The position numbers were made by a program, and so were the translations under genes. From positions 532,934 through 596,933 of the forward strand of contig CP051238.1 of assembly GCA_017794925.1 (NCBI GenBank): DNA of 64,000 nt, read 5' to 3'. Below, piece after piece: positions 46,023 to 54,366 of the stretch (position 1 is the first letter of the stretch; each line of letters begins with the position of its first letter). This DNA comes from Aestuariibacter sp. (GTDB taxonomy: Bacteria; Pseudomonadota; Gammaproteobacteria; Enterobacterales; Alteromonadaceae). Below the pieces are notes generated by a model. It made no database searches, was not told the DNA's origin, and saw only the letters and a list, made by a program, of their open reading frames with translations.

Positions 46023-46535
46023 TTGTTTTCATATTGCCCTACATGCACTGCTACCACTATCCACTCAGAGAACGGTCATCGTTTTGTATGCGGTACCTGC
46101 AACTTTGAATATTTTCACAACACCGCGTCAGCGGTAGCTGCGTTTATACAATGGGAAGGTAAGTTATTGCTCACCCGACGTGCGCGAGACCCGGGAAAAA
46201 GCCAACTTGATTTGCCAGGCGGCTTTGTCGATCACGATGAGTCACTCGAACAGGCCCTTAGCCGTGAGATTCAGGAAGAGTTAGCTCTGAAGATTGCCGA
46301 TTGGCGGTATTTCTGCTCACGCCCTAATACGTACGAGTACAAAGGGGTGACTTACAAAACCTGTGATTGCGCGTTTGAAACCACACTTACCCATAAGCCT
46401 GATATGACAGTGGCTGAAGAGGAAATCAGCGAATTAATCTGGTTGGTGCCAGAAGATATCCCGCTAAATGATATTGCGTTTCCTTCGATACGCGCGCTGG
46501 TAGAAATGTGGATTGCCAGACAGCAATCCACATAG
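46023..46535 (+). CDS. NUDIX hydrolase with zinc ribbon
   Basis: A 170-residue protein. An N-terminal Cys4 zinc ribbon (CPTC and CGTC) precedes a Nudix domain whose box fits GX5EX7REUXEEXGU (GFVDHDESLEQALSREIQEEL) except that the late Gly is Ala. This matches NudC/ADP-ribose-type hydrolases with a ribbon. I start at a TTG (46023), since GGAG lies six bases before it and just after the LacI stop codon, although an ATG at 45951 would overlap LacI and is possible. Cotranscribed with the LacI gene; a nucleotide-sugar or NAD(H)-type substrate is plausible but unproven. Confidence 0.8.
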   Translation: MFSYCPTCTATTIHSENGHRFVCGTCNFEYFHNTASAVAAFIQWEGKLLLTRRARDPGKSQLDLPGGFVDHDESLEQALSREIQEELALKIADWRYFCSRPNTYEYKGVTYKTCDCAFETTLTHKPDMTVAEEEISELIWLVPEDIPLNDIAFPSIRALVEMWIARQQST

Positions 46536-46557
46536 CATGTTGGTACTTTTAGCTGCG

Positions 46558-47478
46558 TTAGTTAGTAGCAGAAATGATCTTATCAAATCCTTTTTTGGTC
46601 GCCGCGACCGCGTCTAATGGTGCCATTTCATTGGGGTATTGCTCCTGCTCAAGCACAATCCACCTGGCACCGCCAACAGCGGCAGTAGCCTGGTAAATCG
46701 GTAACCAGTTAATGCCGTCCTGACCCACAATGGGCGTTCCTTTGGGCGTCTCATATTCAGGGGCTTTGAAATGCGTTGTCAGGGTTCTGCCTGGATACGC
46801 TTTTACCATCGCAACCGGGTCTTTCTCAGCCACCAGCGTCCAGCCCACGTCCTGCTGCAAGACTACGGATTCCGGTGTATTGCTGGCAATATACTGCCAG
46901 AAGGTAATATCACCATAGTCGGCCATTTCCTGCGCATGGTTGTGATAGCCTACGTGCAACCCGTAAGGTGCCAGACGCTCAGCAATCACGGTTAATTCCT
47001 TTGCTACCAGTTCAACGGTGTCGGCGGCAAAAGCGCGCTCATCCCAGGGCACAATCACATAGGGCGTGCCGAGCTGCTGGTGAAATAACGCCGTTGCTAC
47101 CAGCTTGTCACCGCGTAGCGCGTCAAAACCGACATGCGCGCCGCTAACCGCCAAACCTAATTCGGCCAACTTGGCTTTTAGCCCGGTTGGGTTGTTCTGA
47201 TACGGACCAAAGTCGCCAGCAAACTCAACGCCGTCAAACCCCATGTCAGCCAGGGCCTGCAGTGTGCCTACAAAATCCGCTTTCACATCGTCTTTTACCG
47301 ACCACAACTGCACGCTGATCCCCGGTTTTTCGAACGCCGGATACGCCGTTTCGGCTGTGGCAGTTGGCTGCGCCGATTGTGAGCTTCCGGATTGCGGCTC
47401 TGCGCACCCGGTTAACATTAGCGTCATGGCAAGTGCCGCCCATACAGGCGCAAAAGGCATTACTGATCGTTTTGTCAT
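46558..47478 (-). CDS. Periplasmic lipoprotein of the sugar-phosphate isomerase/epimerase (xylose-isomerase-like TIM barrel) family
   Basis: A 306-residue TIM-barrel protein of the AP-endonuclease-2/xylose-isomerase-like family, with a lipoprotein signal ending in lipobox LTGC, so it sits in the periplasm. Metal-ligand-like residues are in place: Glu in FDGVEFAG, His in SGAHVG, HNH in GYHNHAQE, Asp in LQQDVGW, His in LTTHFK and Glu in IVLEQEQ. Such proteins act as isomerases, epimerases or, in keto-glycoside pathways, as lyases. Its start ATG shares a base with the stop of the GMC oxidoreductase gene (TAATG), so both are translated together. Periplasmic location argues against phosphorylated substrates; a 3-keto-glycoside lyase or epimerase is my preferred inference. 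Confidence 0.82.
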   Translation of the reverse strand: MTKRSVMPFAPVWAALAMTLMLTGCAEPQSGSSQSAQPTATAETAYPAFEKPGISVQLWSVKDDVKADFVGTLQALADMGFDGVEFAGDFGPYQNNPTGLKAKLAELGLAVSGAHVGFDALRGDKLVATALFHQQLGTPYVIVPWDERAFAADTVELVAKELTVIAERLAPYGLHVGYHNHAQEMADYGDITFWQYIASNTPESVVLQQDVGWTLVAEKDPVAMVKAYPGRTLTTHFKAPEYETPKGTPIVGQDGINWLPIYQATAAVGGARWIVLEQEQYPNEMAPLDAVAATKKGFDKIISATN

Positions 47479-49205
47479 TATAATCTTCCTGCTTTAAATT
47501 CCTTCACCGCATAGTCTACGGCGCGTGCTGTTAAGGCCATAAAGGTAATCGATGGATTGCCCACCCCTGTCGAACAATAGCTTGCGCCATCGGTTACAAA
47601 CAGATTCGGTACATCATGCGCCTGATTGTAACCATTTAACACTGAGTCTTTCGGGTCACGCCCCATTCTGGCCGACCCGACTTCGTGGATCGCCAACCCC
47701 GGCGGCGAGTAGTTCACGTTGGCTTTTATGTCACCAAACCCGGCATCCTGTAGCATTTTCACCGACACGTCAGCAGCGTGCTCCATCATAATGGTTTCGT
47801 TTTCAGACCACTTGCAGTTGATGCTCAGCTGAGGCATGCCCCACTTGTCTTTTTTAGTGGGATGCAGCTGCACCTGATTGTCGCGATTCGGCAGCATTTC
47901 CCCCTGAGCGCCTAAGCCGATGCCCCACTTACCCGGGTTGTGCAGCATGTTCTTAAAGCTCACACCAAAGCCGTCTGACATTCCCAGGCCCTGCCAGTCA
48001 GAACGGGCGGCACTGCCTGCCAGCGCATAACCGCGCTTGAATGCTTTGTGGTATCGCTTGGGCTCGTAATGGAAGTTGGGAATGTATAGCGACGAAGGTC
48101 GCCGGCCAATGTAATACTCGTCCTCGTAACCCTCTATGGAAGCAGTCACAAAGGCATTGTAGTTGTGGTCCATCAGGTAATGCCCTAATACCCCTGAGCT
48201 GTTAGCGATGCCGGTCGGGAAGCGTTTACTCGTGCTGTTGAGCATAATTTGCGTGCTGCCCAGTGTCGACGCACACAGGAACACCATTTTGCCGTAGTAC
48301 TCGCGTTGTTCGAGAGTGTCATTGTCGATTACCCGCACCCCAACCGCCTTTTGGGTCTGGTCACTGTAAATCACGCTCTCCACCACACTGTTAGGTGCAA
48401 TATACAAATTGCCGGTGCGGGCCGCGGCTGGCAATGTGGCACTTTGGGTTGAGAAATACGCACCAAATGAACACCCTTTCTGACATTCGTTGCGCGCCAT
48501 ACATTGCATACGGCCCAGCTCCACCTGTATTTTTTGTGGTGAGGTTAAGTGCGCACAGCGGCTCATGATCACCGGTTTATCCGGGTGTTTCTCTTTCATC
48601 AGCGCGGTAAAATCACGCTCTGGTGCCGTCATCTCAAACGGCGGTTGGAAAATACCGTCGGGCAGTTGTGGCAACCCGTCGGCATTGCCGCTGATCCCCA
48701 CAAAACGCTCCACGTGATCATACCAAGGCGCCAGGTCTTCATAGCGAATAGGCCAGTCATTGCCATGACCGTCTTTGGCATTGGCTTCAAAATCAAACGG
48801 GCTCATTCGATAAGACTGGCGATGCCACAATAAGGATTTGCCGCCAAGCTGGTTAGCGCGGATCCAACTAAAAGGCGCATCAGGCTCGGTGTGATACGGG
48901 TAGTCCTTGTCGCTGGAGAAAAAGTGTTTTGTGCCATCGTGAAAAGCGTAGCACTGCTGCTGAATCGGGTATTCTTCATCTATCAGCTTCTTAGCGACTT
49001 TCATGCGATTGGGGTATTCCCAAGGCGGCTTGGCCTCGGTGGTGTAGTCCTTACGGTGCTCTACCACGCGGCCGCGCTCTACCATCAGCGTTTTCAGGCC
49101 TTTTTCGCAGAGCTCTTTGGCTGCCCAGCCACCGGTAATGCCCGATCCAACCACAATGGCGTCGTAGACTTCCGCTGACTCGTTTACGTAACGATGTTGT
49201 GTCAT
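47478..49205 (-). CDS. GMC oxidoreductase (glycoside/sugar dehydrogenase large subunit)
   Basis: A 575-residue GMC-family flavoprotein. The N-terminal FAD-binding fold reads IVVGSGITGGWAAKEL, followed by a GMC middle part with LGGKSLLWHRQSYRMS and a cysteine cluster (CMARNECQKGC) that may hold a metal or disulfide. The C-terminal active-site signature has HEVGSARMG and GNPSITFMAL. It has no signal peptide of its own. The preceding gene encodes a Tat-signal-bearing gluconate-2-dehydrogenase subunit 3, with which such large subunits are usually exported as a complex. This pair resembles glucoside 3-dehydrogenases. The lipoprotein gene follows with a TAATG overlap. Confidence 0.9.
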   Translation of the reverse strand: MTQHRYVNESAEVYDAIVVGSGITGGWAAKELCEKGLKTLMVERGRVVEHRKDYTTEAKPPWEYPNRMKVAKKLIDEEYPIQQQCYAFHDGTKHFFSSDKDYPYHTEPDAPFSWIRANQLGGKSLLWHRQSYRMSPFDFEANAKDGHGNDWPIRYEDLAPWYDHVERFVGISGNADGLPQLPDGIFQPPFEMTAPERDFTALMKEKHPDKPVIMSRCAHLTSPQKIQVELGRMQCMARNECQKGCSFGAYFSTQSATLPAAARTGNLYIAPNSVVESVIYSDQTQKAVGVRVIDNDTLEQREYYGKMVFLCASTLGSTQIMLNSTSKRFPTGIANSSGVLGHYLMDHNYNAFVTASIEGYEDEYYIGRRPSSLYIPNFHYEPKRYHKAFKRGYALAGSAARSDWQGLGMSDGFGVSFKNMLHNPGKWGIGLGAQGEMLPNRDNQVQLHPTKKDKWGMPQLSINCKWSENETIMMEHAADVSVKMLQDAGFGDIKANVNYSPPGLAIHEVGSARMGRDPKDSVLNGYNQAHDVPNLFVTDGASYCSTGVGNPSITFMALTARAVDYAVKEFKAGRL

Positions 49206-49232
49206 GTCAATAATTCCTGCTGCGAACGCGGC

Positions 49233-49826
49233 TTAATAGTAATCTTTAGAACTGTACGCACTGCCAATATCGGCAAGAGGTACAGAGCCAACGAAACGCC
49301 CGGGGACGGCCTGATAGGTGAGCTCCTGTGTCGCTCCCGGCATTGAGGTGTAATAACCAAACACAATCAGGTTTTTTAATTGCTTAAACGGCCCGTACTC
49401 AAGGTGTGTAAACGGGGGCTGCATGGCCTCGAGTTTTTCCAGCAATGCGATTTGTTCAGCGATGGAACGTGACGCAAACGATTTGCCCTGCTCGTTTGTG
49501 CTTACCTGATGAATAGTTTGCAGTACCCCCTGACACGCCTGTTGAGTGTCGGAAGCAAACACCACCAATAACTGGTGTTCAACAAATTCTGCGCAGCCTA
49601 CGTCAGCGGCACCCGGTGTATCAGTGCGCGGGATTACGCACTCGCAAATGGCGTTTAACACAGCGCGTTGTTGTGGTGTAAACAAGCCTGTTTGTGGCGA
49701 CGACGCGTCATATGACAAGGCCGCAGCAACCGCATTGTTTAGCAACGCACCTTCGGCTGCACACACTCCCAGCCCCAGTGCCATGCGTTTCAACAAGTCC
49801 CGACGAGACGAACTATGGCTTTGCAT
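49233..49826 (-). CDS. Gluconate 2-dehydrogenase subunit 3-family protein
   Basis: A 197-residue small subunit. The twin-arginine signal SSRRDLLKRMALGLGVCAAEGALL is near the N-terminus. The mature part shows family residues LFTPQQRAVLNAICECVIPRTDTPGAADVG and, later, FGYYTSMPGATQELTY. It escorts and stabilises the GMC flavoprotein, exporting it by the Tat system. I use the ATG at 49826, which has GAGGA just upstream, instead of one six codons earlier. The GMC gene follows after 27 nt. Its promoter region shares an 18-bp palindrome with the divergent Dabb gene. Confidence 0.87.
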   Translation of the reverse strand: MQSHSSSRRDLLKRMALGLGVCAAEGALLNNAVAAALSYDASSPQTGLFTPQQRAVLNAICECVIPRTDTPGAADVGCAEFVEHQLLVVFASDTQQACQGVLQTIHQVSTNEQGKSFASRSIAEQIALLEKLEAMQPPFTHLEYGPFKQLKNLIVFGYYTSMPGATQELTYQAVPGRFVGSVPLADIGSAYSSKDYY

Positions 49827-49944
49827 TTTTTCCTCAAACGGCATATTTTCATCGATTTGTTAATTAACTTAACATACTATAAACAGATATCACTATGACT
49901 AATTAATGAAAGCTGTTAAATCCAGTAAAAATGTGACACTACAC

Positions 49945-49962
49945 AAATGAACCGGTTCATTT
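49945..49962. promoter_or_regulatory. Perfect 18-bp LacI-type operator between divergent units
   Basis: AAATGAACCGGTTCATTT is an uninterrupted 18-bp palindrome with a central CG, typical of LacI/GalR operators. It lies about midway between the start codons of the dehydrogenase operon (about 119 bp) and the Dabb gene (about 114 bp), so one regulator could control both. I saw no second copy of the full palindrome elsewhere in the window. The first LacI protein (45011-46009) is the likely binder. Confidence 0.65.
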
Positions 49963-50076
49963 TTATTATGATTTCAGCTTTTTGATTTATTAAAAATGCC
50001 GGGCAAATGCCATTGCATTGCACTATTTTCATACCGTAGGATATCCATTGGATTCCTGCGCAATAAGGAGCAGATC

Positions 50077-50496
50077 ATGACAGACCCACATCGTCGCCAG
50101 TTTATTTCAGCCGCAGGTACGCTGGCTGCGGCAGCCTCGCTTACCAGCGCTTCTGCGTTAGCATCCGACTCCGGCTGCAACACACTCAGTCCCGTTGTGC
50201 ACATGGTGTATTTCTGGCTCAAAAACCCCAACTCAGAAAATGACAGAGATGCATTGATAGCTGGATTAAATAGCCTGAAAGCCATTCCTCAGATTCAGGG
50301 ATTGCACGTTGGTGTGCCTGCATCGACACTGGAACGAGACGTCATCGACAGCAGTTATCAGGTGTCAGAACTGATGCTGTTTAACAGCACGGAAGATCAG
50401 GATGCGTACCAAACGCACCCATTACACGTAGAATTTATAGAAAAGTGTGCTCACCTTTGGAGCAAGGTAGTCGTGTACGACTCTGTGTCGGCGTAA
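50077..50496 (+). CDS. Tat-exported Dabb-domain protein
   Basis: A 139-residue protein. The signal begins HRRQFISAAGTLAAAASL, a twin-arginine-type leader. The mature part is a single stress-responsive A/B-barrel (Dabb) domain: PVVHMVYFWLKNPN, then GLHVGVPA, then VSELMLFNSTEDQDAYQTHPLHVEFIEKC. AAGGAG sits six bases upstream of the ATG. Dabb domains are small ferredoxin-like dimers, some of which catalyse cyclisation or dehydration (olivetolic acid cyclase belongs here). Export plus its divergent partner, the glycoside-oxidising set, suggest a periplasmic step acting on the same keto-sugar or aglycone. Function is inferred only. Confidence 0.82.
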   Translation: MTDPHRRQFISAAGTLAAAASLTSASALASDSGCNTLSPVVHMVYFWLKNPNSENDRDALIAGLNSLKAIPQIQGLHVGVPASTLERDVIDSSYQVSELMLFNSTEDQDAYQTHPLHVEFIEKCAHLWSKVVVYDSVSA

Positions 50497-50502
50497 ACAC
50501 TT

Positions 50503-50542
50503 AAGGCCCGCGAGCAGTAACGCCCCCGGGCCTTTTTCTTTT
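50503..50542 (+). terminator. Rho-independent terminator after the Dabb gene
   Basis: AAGGCCCG pairs with CGGGCCTT across a 16-nt loop, and the stem runs straight into TTTTTCTTTT. It starts 6 nt past the Dabb stop codon and ends next to the convergent GH2 stop codon. Confidence 0.85.
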
Positions 50543-50545
50543 GAG

Positions 50546-52978
50546 CTATTTAGCGGTAAAAACCAGGTGAGCCGGTTTCAGGCCCTGGCCAGTCACTGTT
50601 ATTTTTACCTCACCAGCGTCACCCGTCGATTGCACCACCGCCATGAGTTTGCCGCGAAAGGTCTGTCGCTGTGACTGCTGAAAGCTTTCTGCGGATTGGG
50701 GATTGGCATTCCCAAGCGCAATGAGCTTCGCAGCCCCTTCCACTGTCACCGTCACAGTTTTGTCTTGTTCCCAGTGGTATACAGGGTTACCGGCTTCATC
50801 CTGTAACTGCATAGCCAGGTAGTTAATGTCCGAGCCATCGGCCATGAGTTCAGTATCTTCGCGCAAAATATCAACGCTATGTGCAGTACCGGCAGTGGTT
50901 AGCTGCCACTCTTCCTGCACATTTCCTTCCATATCCAGTCCTTTTGCCACCAGCGTACCCGGCGCATAGGTAACAGAAAATTCGGCGGTAAACTGGTTGG
51001 CCTTGCCTGTTGCAGCCGTGCCAATACGGGTGCCGTTAAGCCATAACTCAACGATGGGATATACGCTGTACACTGTTACAGAAAGCGATTGACCTTCCTG
51101 CCCCGGCCAGCTCCAGCTGGAGTGAATGTCCGGGTACGTCCAATAGTCGTACCAGGTCGGATCCGGCGTAGGTGAGAGAGAAGGCGACGGCGATTGAACA
51201 AAGGCCGATATACCCTGATTGCCCGTATTCCACAGCACCTGACGATAGTATGCGGCGGGCCGCCATTGGCCCAACACGTCGATTTCTCCCGTGTAGGCTA
51301 ACGTCCAGGGGAATGGCGCAAGACCCGCCCACTCCGGCGCGTAGCCGGTCCAGCCAATGGAGGCTTCGCCCAGATAGTCCCAACCGGTCCATACAAAATC
51401 ACCAATGACAAATGGATGGGCTTCTACCAATTCCCAATAGTCAAAGGCGTCTTTTGAATAGGTTTCCGAGCCATACATTACCGCTGAAATACCGGCTTCA
51501 AAGTCATGGACATAATTGCTAGGTTCGTAGTTATAACCCGATACGTCGAATGCCGACAGGTAGGCCCGCGCGTGTTCACCTGACATGTTCGCCCCAACGG
51601 TCAGCGGACGACTGCTGTCGAGGGTTCGTAAATAGTCAGCCAACTGCTTTGCCGTATCGGCACCAAGCTCCTCACCTTGCTCAGGTATTTCATTGCCCAG
51701 ACTCCACATAATGATACTCGGGTGGTTGATATCGCGGGCGACAAAGTCGGTTAAATCACGCTGCCAGTCTCGCGCAAACATAGAGGAATAATCATTCTTA
51801 TTTTCCCACTTGCGTTTATTCCATGCGTCAAAGGCTTCGCTGATCACCAGCAGGCCCAACTCATCGGCGGCCTGCAAGAAAGCACTCGAGGGTGGGTTAT
51901 GTGCGCTGCGCACCGCATTGTACCCGGCCTCCAGAATTAGCCTCACTTTACGCCGCTCTGCCTTAGGATGAGCCGCTGCGCCAAGCAAATAGTTGTCGTG
52001 GTGAATATTCATGCCTTTTAGCAACAGTGGTGTGCCGTTCAACAAAAAGCCTTGCGTTGATGAGAGCTCAACGGTGCGAATACCAAATTGGGTAGCCAGC
52101 GTGTCGATTACCTGATCGCCTTTCAGCAGTCGCTGAGTCAGGGTATACAGTACCGGCGACGAGGGCTGCCACCAGTGAGGATTGGCGACAGGAGTAACGC
52201 GCTGCACCGAATCCCCGGTTACCGGCGTGCGCCATACCACAGGCTTTTCTCCGTCAACGGCAATAGTTTGCTCAAGCTCCAGGCCTGTAGGAATATCACC
52301 GCCCGCCAGGTTTAGCTTCGTTGAAATAGACAGTGTCGCGCTGTCACCACCGTTACCCGATGACGTCACCACCGACGTTCCCCACCGCACAATATGCGTT
52401 GCAGGCAGCTCATGTAACGTTACCTTCCGGTAAATGCCGGAGCCACTGTACCAGCGACTGTTCTTTTCGTTGTTGTGCACCCGAACCGCTACAACATTGC
52501 CCTCGCCTGCTTGCAGGAACGGGGTCAGATCCACCTGAAAGCCGGTATAGCCGTAATAGTGTTGCGCAACTTCCTGGCCGTTCACATACACGGTGGCATT
52601 CATATACACACCGTCGAACTCAAGCAGATACTGCTTTGCAGGGTCTATAACCGGTAGCGACTTGCGATACCAGCCAATGCCACCCACGGCATACCCTGTG
52701 TTATAGGCGTCGTTCGCTTCTGCGCTGAACGGACTCTGCGTGCCGGGAATATCTTCTATAGACCAGTCATGCGGCAGCAACACCGTTCGCCAGACACCGT
52801 CATTAAAGTCAGTTTGCTTATAGTCCGGGTTGTCGCCGCGCATAAAACGCCACCCCAGATTAATGTGTTTAGGTTCAATGGCAGGCGTAGAGGCCGATTC
52901 ATCACTGTGGCATTGCGTAAAACCGCAGACGGTCAGTATGGCAAGGACTACCAGCCAGCGTGCATGTTGTGTTTTCAT
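50546..52978 (-). CDS. GH2 beta-galactosidase-like exported glycosidase
   Basis: An 810-residue GH2 enzyme with N-terminal signal-like hydrophobic segment (WLVVLAILTVCGF) and a Cys shortly after that does not fit a clean lipobox. Domains in order: sugar-binding jelly roll (about 30-190, LLPHDWSIED, VYVNGQEVAQHYYGYTGF), immunoglobulin-like domain (about 195-300), catalytic TIM barrel (about 305-590; RSAHNPPSSAFL, acid/base Glu in SLGNEIPEQ, nucleophile-region Glu in YGSETYS, then WTGWDYLGE) and C-terminal beta-sandwich domains. I start at the ATG at 52978, because the LacI operator at 52993-53006 would lie inside any longer reading. GH2 substrates include beta-galactosides. It is divergent from the second LacI gene. 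Confidence 0.9.
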   Translation of the reverse strand: MKTQHARWLVVLAILTVCGFTQCHSDESASTPAIEPKHINLGWRFMRGDNPDYKQTDFNDGVWRTVLLPHDWSIEDIPGTQSPFSAEANDAYNTGYAVGGIGWYRKSLPVIDPAKQYLLEFDGVYMNATVYVNGQEVAQHYYGYTGFQVDLTPFLQAGEGNVVAVRVHNNEKNSRWYSGSGIYRKVTLHELPATHIVRWGTSVVTSSGNGGDSATLSISTKLNLAGGDIPTGLELEQTIAVDGEKPVVWRTPVTGDSVQRVTPVANPHWWQPSSPVLYTLTQRLLKGDQVIDTLATQFGIRTVELSSTQGFLLNGTPLLLKGMNIHHDNYLLGAAAHPKAERRKVRLILEAGYNAVRSAHNPPSSAFLQAADELGLLVISEAFDAWNKRKWENKNDYSSMFARDWQRDLTDFVARDINHPSIIMWSLGNEIPEQGEELGADTAKQLADYLRTLDSSRPLTVGANMSGEHARAYLSAFDVSGYNYEPSNYVHDFEAGISAVMYGSETYSKDAFDYWELVEAHPFVIGDFVWTGWDYLGEASIGWTGYAPEWAGLAPFPWTLAYTGEIDVLGQWRPAAYYRQVLWNTGNQGISAFVQSPSPSLSPTPDPTWYDYWTYPDIHSSWSWPGQEGQSLSVTVYSVYPIVELWLNGTRIGTAATGKANQFTAEFSVTYAPGTLVAKGLDMEGNVQEEWQLTTAGTAHSVDILREDTELMADGSDINYLAMQLQDEAGNPVYHWEQDKTVTVTVEGAAKLIALGNANPQSAESFQQSQRQTFRGKLMAVVQSTGDAGEVKITVTGQGLKPAHLVFTAK

Positions 52979-52992
52979 AGCGTTAAATTTAA

Positions 52993-53006
52993 GTAAACGT
53001 TTTCCC
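52993..53006 (-). promoter_or_regulatory. LacI-type operator before GH2 gene
   Basis: Read on the minus strand: GGGAAAACGTTTAC, with the central palindrome AAACGTTT at 52995-53002. It lies about 15-28 bp upstream of the GH2 start codon and matches the sites at 53245, 55858 and 56168. Confidence 0.6.
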
Positions 53007-53189
53007 TCATATTTCACTAAAATAGCGCAAATTACAAGGTAGATCACGCGAGCAGGTTGGTTGGCACTTCTGTGAGCCCGGAGACAAAATCAATTAAAAA
53101 CTAATGATTACAGACAATTAAAAGACAGAAGCAATTAACAACCAGTGTTGCTGTTCACATTAAATGCGGCGTAACATTCAGAACAATAA

Positions 53190-53204
53190 GGGAAAACCTT
53201 TCCC
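53190..53204. promoter_or_regulatory. Degenerate operator-like palindrome in the GH2/LacI-2 gap
   Basis: GGGAAAACCTTTCCC keeps the outer GGGAAA and TTTCCC arms of the local operator but lacks the central CG. It may be an auxiliary site or chance. Confidence 0.3.
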
Positions 53205-53244
53205 ACAACACCCGGTTCAAATGAAAAACATAAGGGAAATATCA

Positions 53245-53258
53245 GGGAAAGCGCTTTG
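53245..53258 (+). promoter_or_regulatory. LacI-type operator before the LacI-2 gene
   Basis: GGGAAAGCGCTTTG, with central palindrome AAAGCGCTTT (53248-53257), lies about 60 bp upstream of the LacI-2 start. This suggests autoregulation. Confidence 0.55.
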
Positions 53259-53316
53259 ACTTATTTAGTAAATGACATTTACTATTGCGGGATTAAATGA
53301 AAGCGAAGGATTCAGA

Positions 53317-54327
53317 GTGGTCACTATCAATGATGTTGCCCGTGTGGCAGGTGTTTCTCCCGCTACAGTATCACGGGTCGTCAACGGCAAAGGCAAAGTG
53401 GGCGATGCCTGTCGTGCACGGGTGCAAAAGATCATTCAGGAGTTGGGTTACAAGCCAAATGTCTCTGCCCAGTCACTGGTAAATCGTCACACCACCAATG
53501 TAGGGCTGATCACACCGAAAATCTCTATGGAGTTCTTTGGCAACCTGGCAGCCGGTGCCGAAGTGTCGGCCAGAGATGTCGGCTACAGCCTGTTGATTTG
53601 TAACTCCCTTTACGAAGAAGAATCTGAGATTGCGGCTATCGAGAGCCTGCATGCGAAAGGCTGTGAATCCATCATTCTGCACAGCGACTACCTGACCGAC
53701 AAGCAGCTTATTGAGTTAAGCGAACGTTACAAAGGTCTGGTTATCATTAACCGCTACATTCCCAAGATAGCCAGTCGCTGTGTGTGGTTCGACAATGTGG
53801 CGTCTACAGCGCAAATAGTTGACCTGCTCGCCAGCAAAGGGCACGAAGCCATTGCAGTGGCGACCAGCATTTATCAGAACCGTGACCCCCAGCAGCGCCT
53901 GCTGGGCGTGCGCCAGGGCTTTATGATGCAAGGCCTTACCTTCAACGACAATTTGTTGGTGGAATCTACGGCGAATCTGGAAGGTGGCAAAGCCTGCGCG
54001 CAGGAACTCATCCAGCGTGGTGAGCCCTTTACCGCCGTGATTGCCTATAACGACCTGATGGCCGTTGGCGTAATTCACGAACTGGTTAAAAATGGCTACA
54101 AAGTACCTGAGCAGGTGTCGGTAGTGGGGTTTGATGACTCGGCCATGTGCCGCGCCTGTATTCCAACCATCACCACCATTAAATACCCTATCGAGGAAAT
54201 GGCAGAGTACGCGGTAAAACTGGCTATTGATCTGGCGAAAGACGCCGCCACGCCAGAGAACAAGACCCACCTGTTTACGTCGTCAATGATCGAACGTGAG
54301 AGCGTGGTCGAGATTTCCCACAGCTAG
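53317..54327 (+). CDS. LacI-family transcriptional regulator (second)
   Basis: A 336-residue LacI/GalR protein. I start at a GTG (53317) giving MVTINDVARVAGVS, the standard family N-terminus, with AAGGA six bases upstream; an ATG at 53272 would add 15 unrelated residues. The helix-turn-helix contains ARVAGVSPATVSRVVNG. The core domain has TNVGLITPKISMEFFGNL, VIAYNDLMAVGVIHEL and VVGFDDSAMCRACIPTITTI. Operators of one type sit before this gene, GH2, MFS and the TonB receptor, so it probably represses this cluster until a sugar ligand binds. Confidence 0.92.
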   Translation: MVTINDVARVAGVSPATVSRVVNGKGKVGDACRARVQKIIQELGYKPNVSAQSLVNRHTTNVGLITPKISMEFFGNLAAGAEVSARDVGYSLLICNSLYEEESEIAAIESLHAKGCESIILHSDYLTDKQLIELSERYKGLVIINRYIPKIASRCVWFDNVASTAQIVDLLASKGHEAIAVATSIYQNRDPQQRLLGVRQGFMMQGLTFNDNLLVESTANLEGGKACAQELIQRGEPFTAVIAYNDLMAVGVIHELVKNGYKVPEQVSVVGFDDSAMCRACIPTITTIKYPIEEMAEYAVKLAIDLAKDAATPENKTHLFTSSMIERESVVEISHS

Positions 54328-54366
54328 CGCCCGACTCTCATTCGTTAGCGATTTTGCATGCTTTAA

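Larger units (their letters stand above)
52979..53316. promoter_or_regulatory. Divergent control region of GH2 and LacI-2
   Basis: About 340 bp between the GH2 and LacI-2 start codons with no gene. It holds three related operator-like sites: 52993-53006, 53190-53204 and 53245-53258. Two sites bracketing the region would permit DNA looping by a LacI-type dimer or tetramer. Confidence 0.5.
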
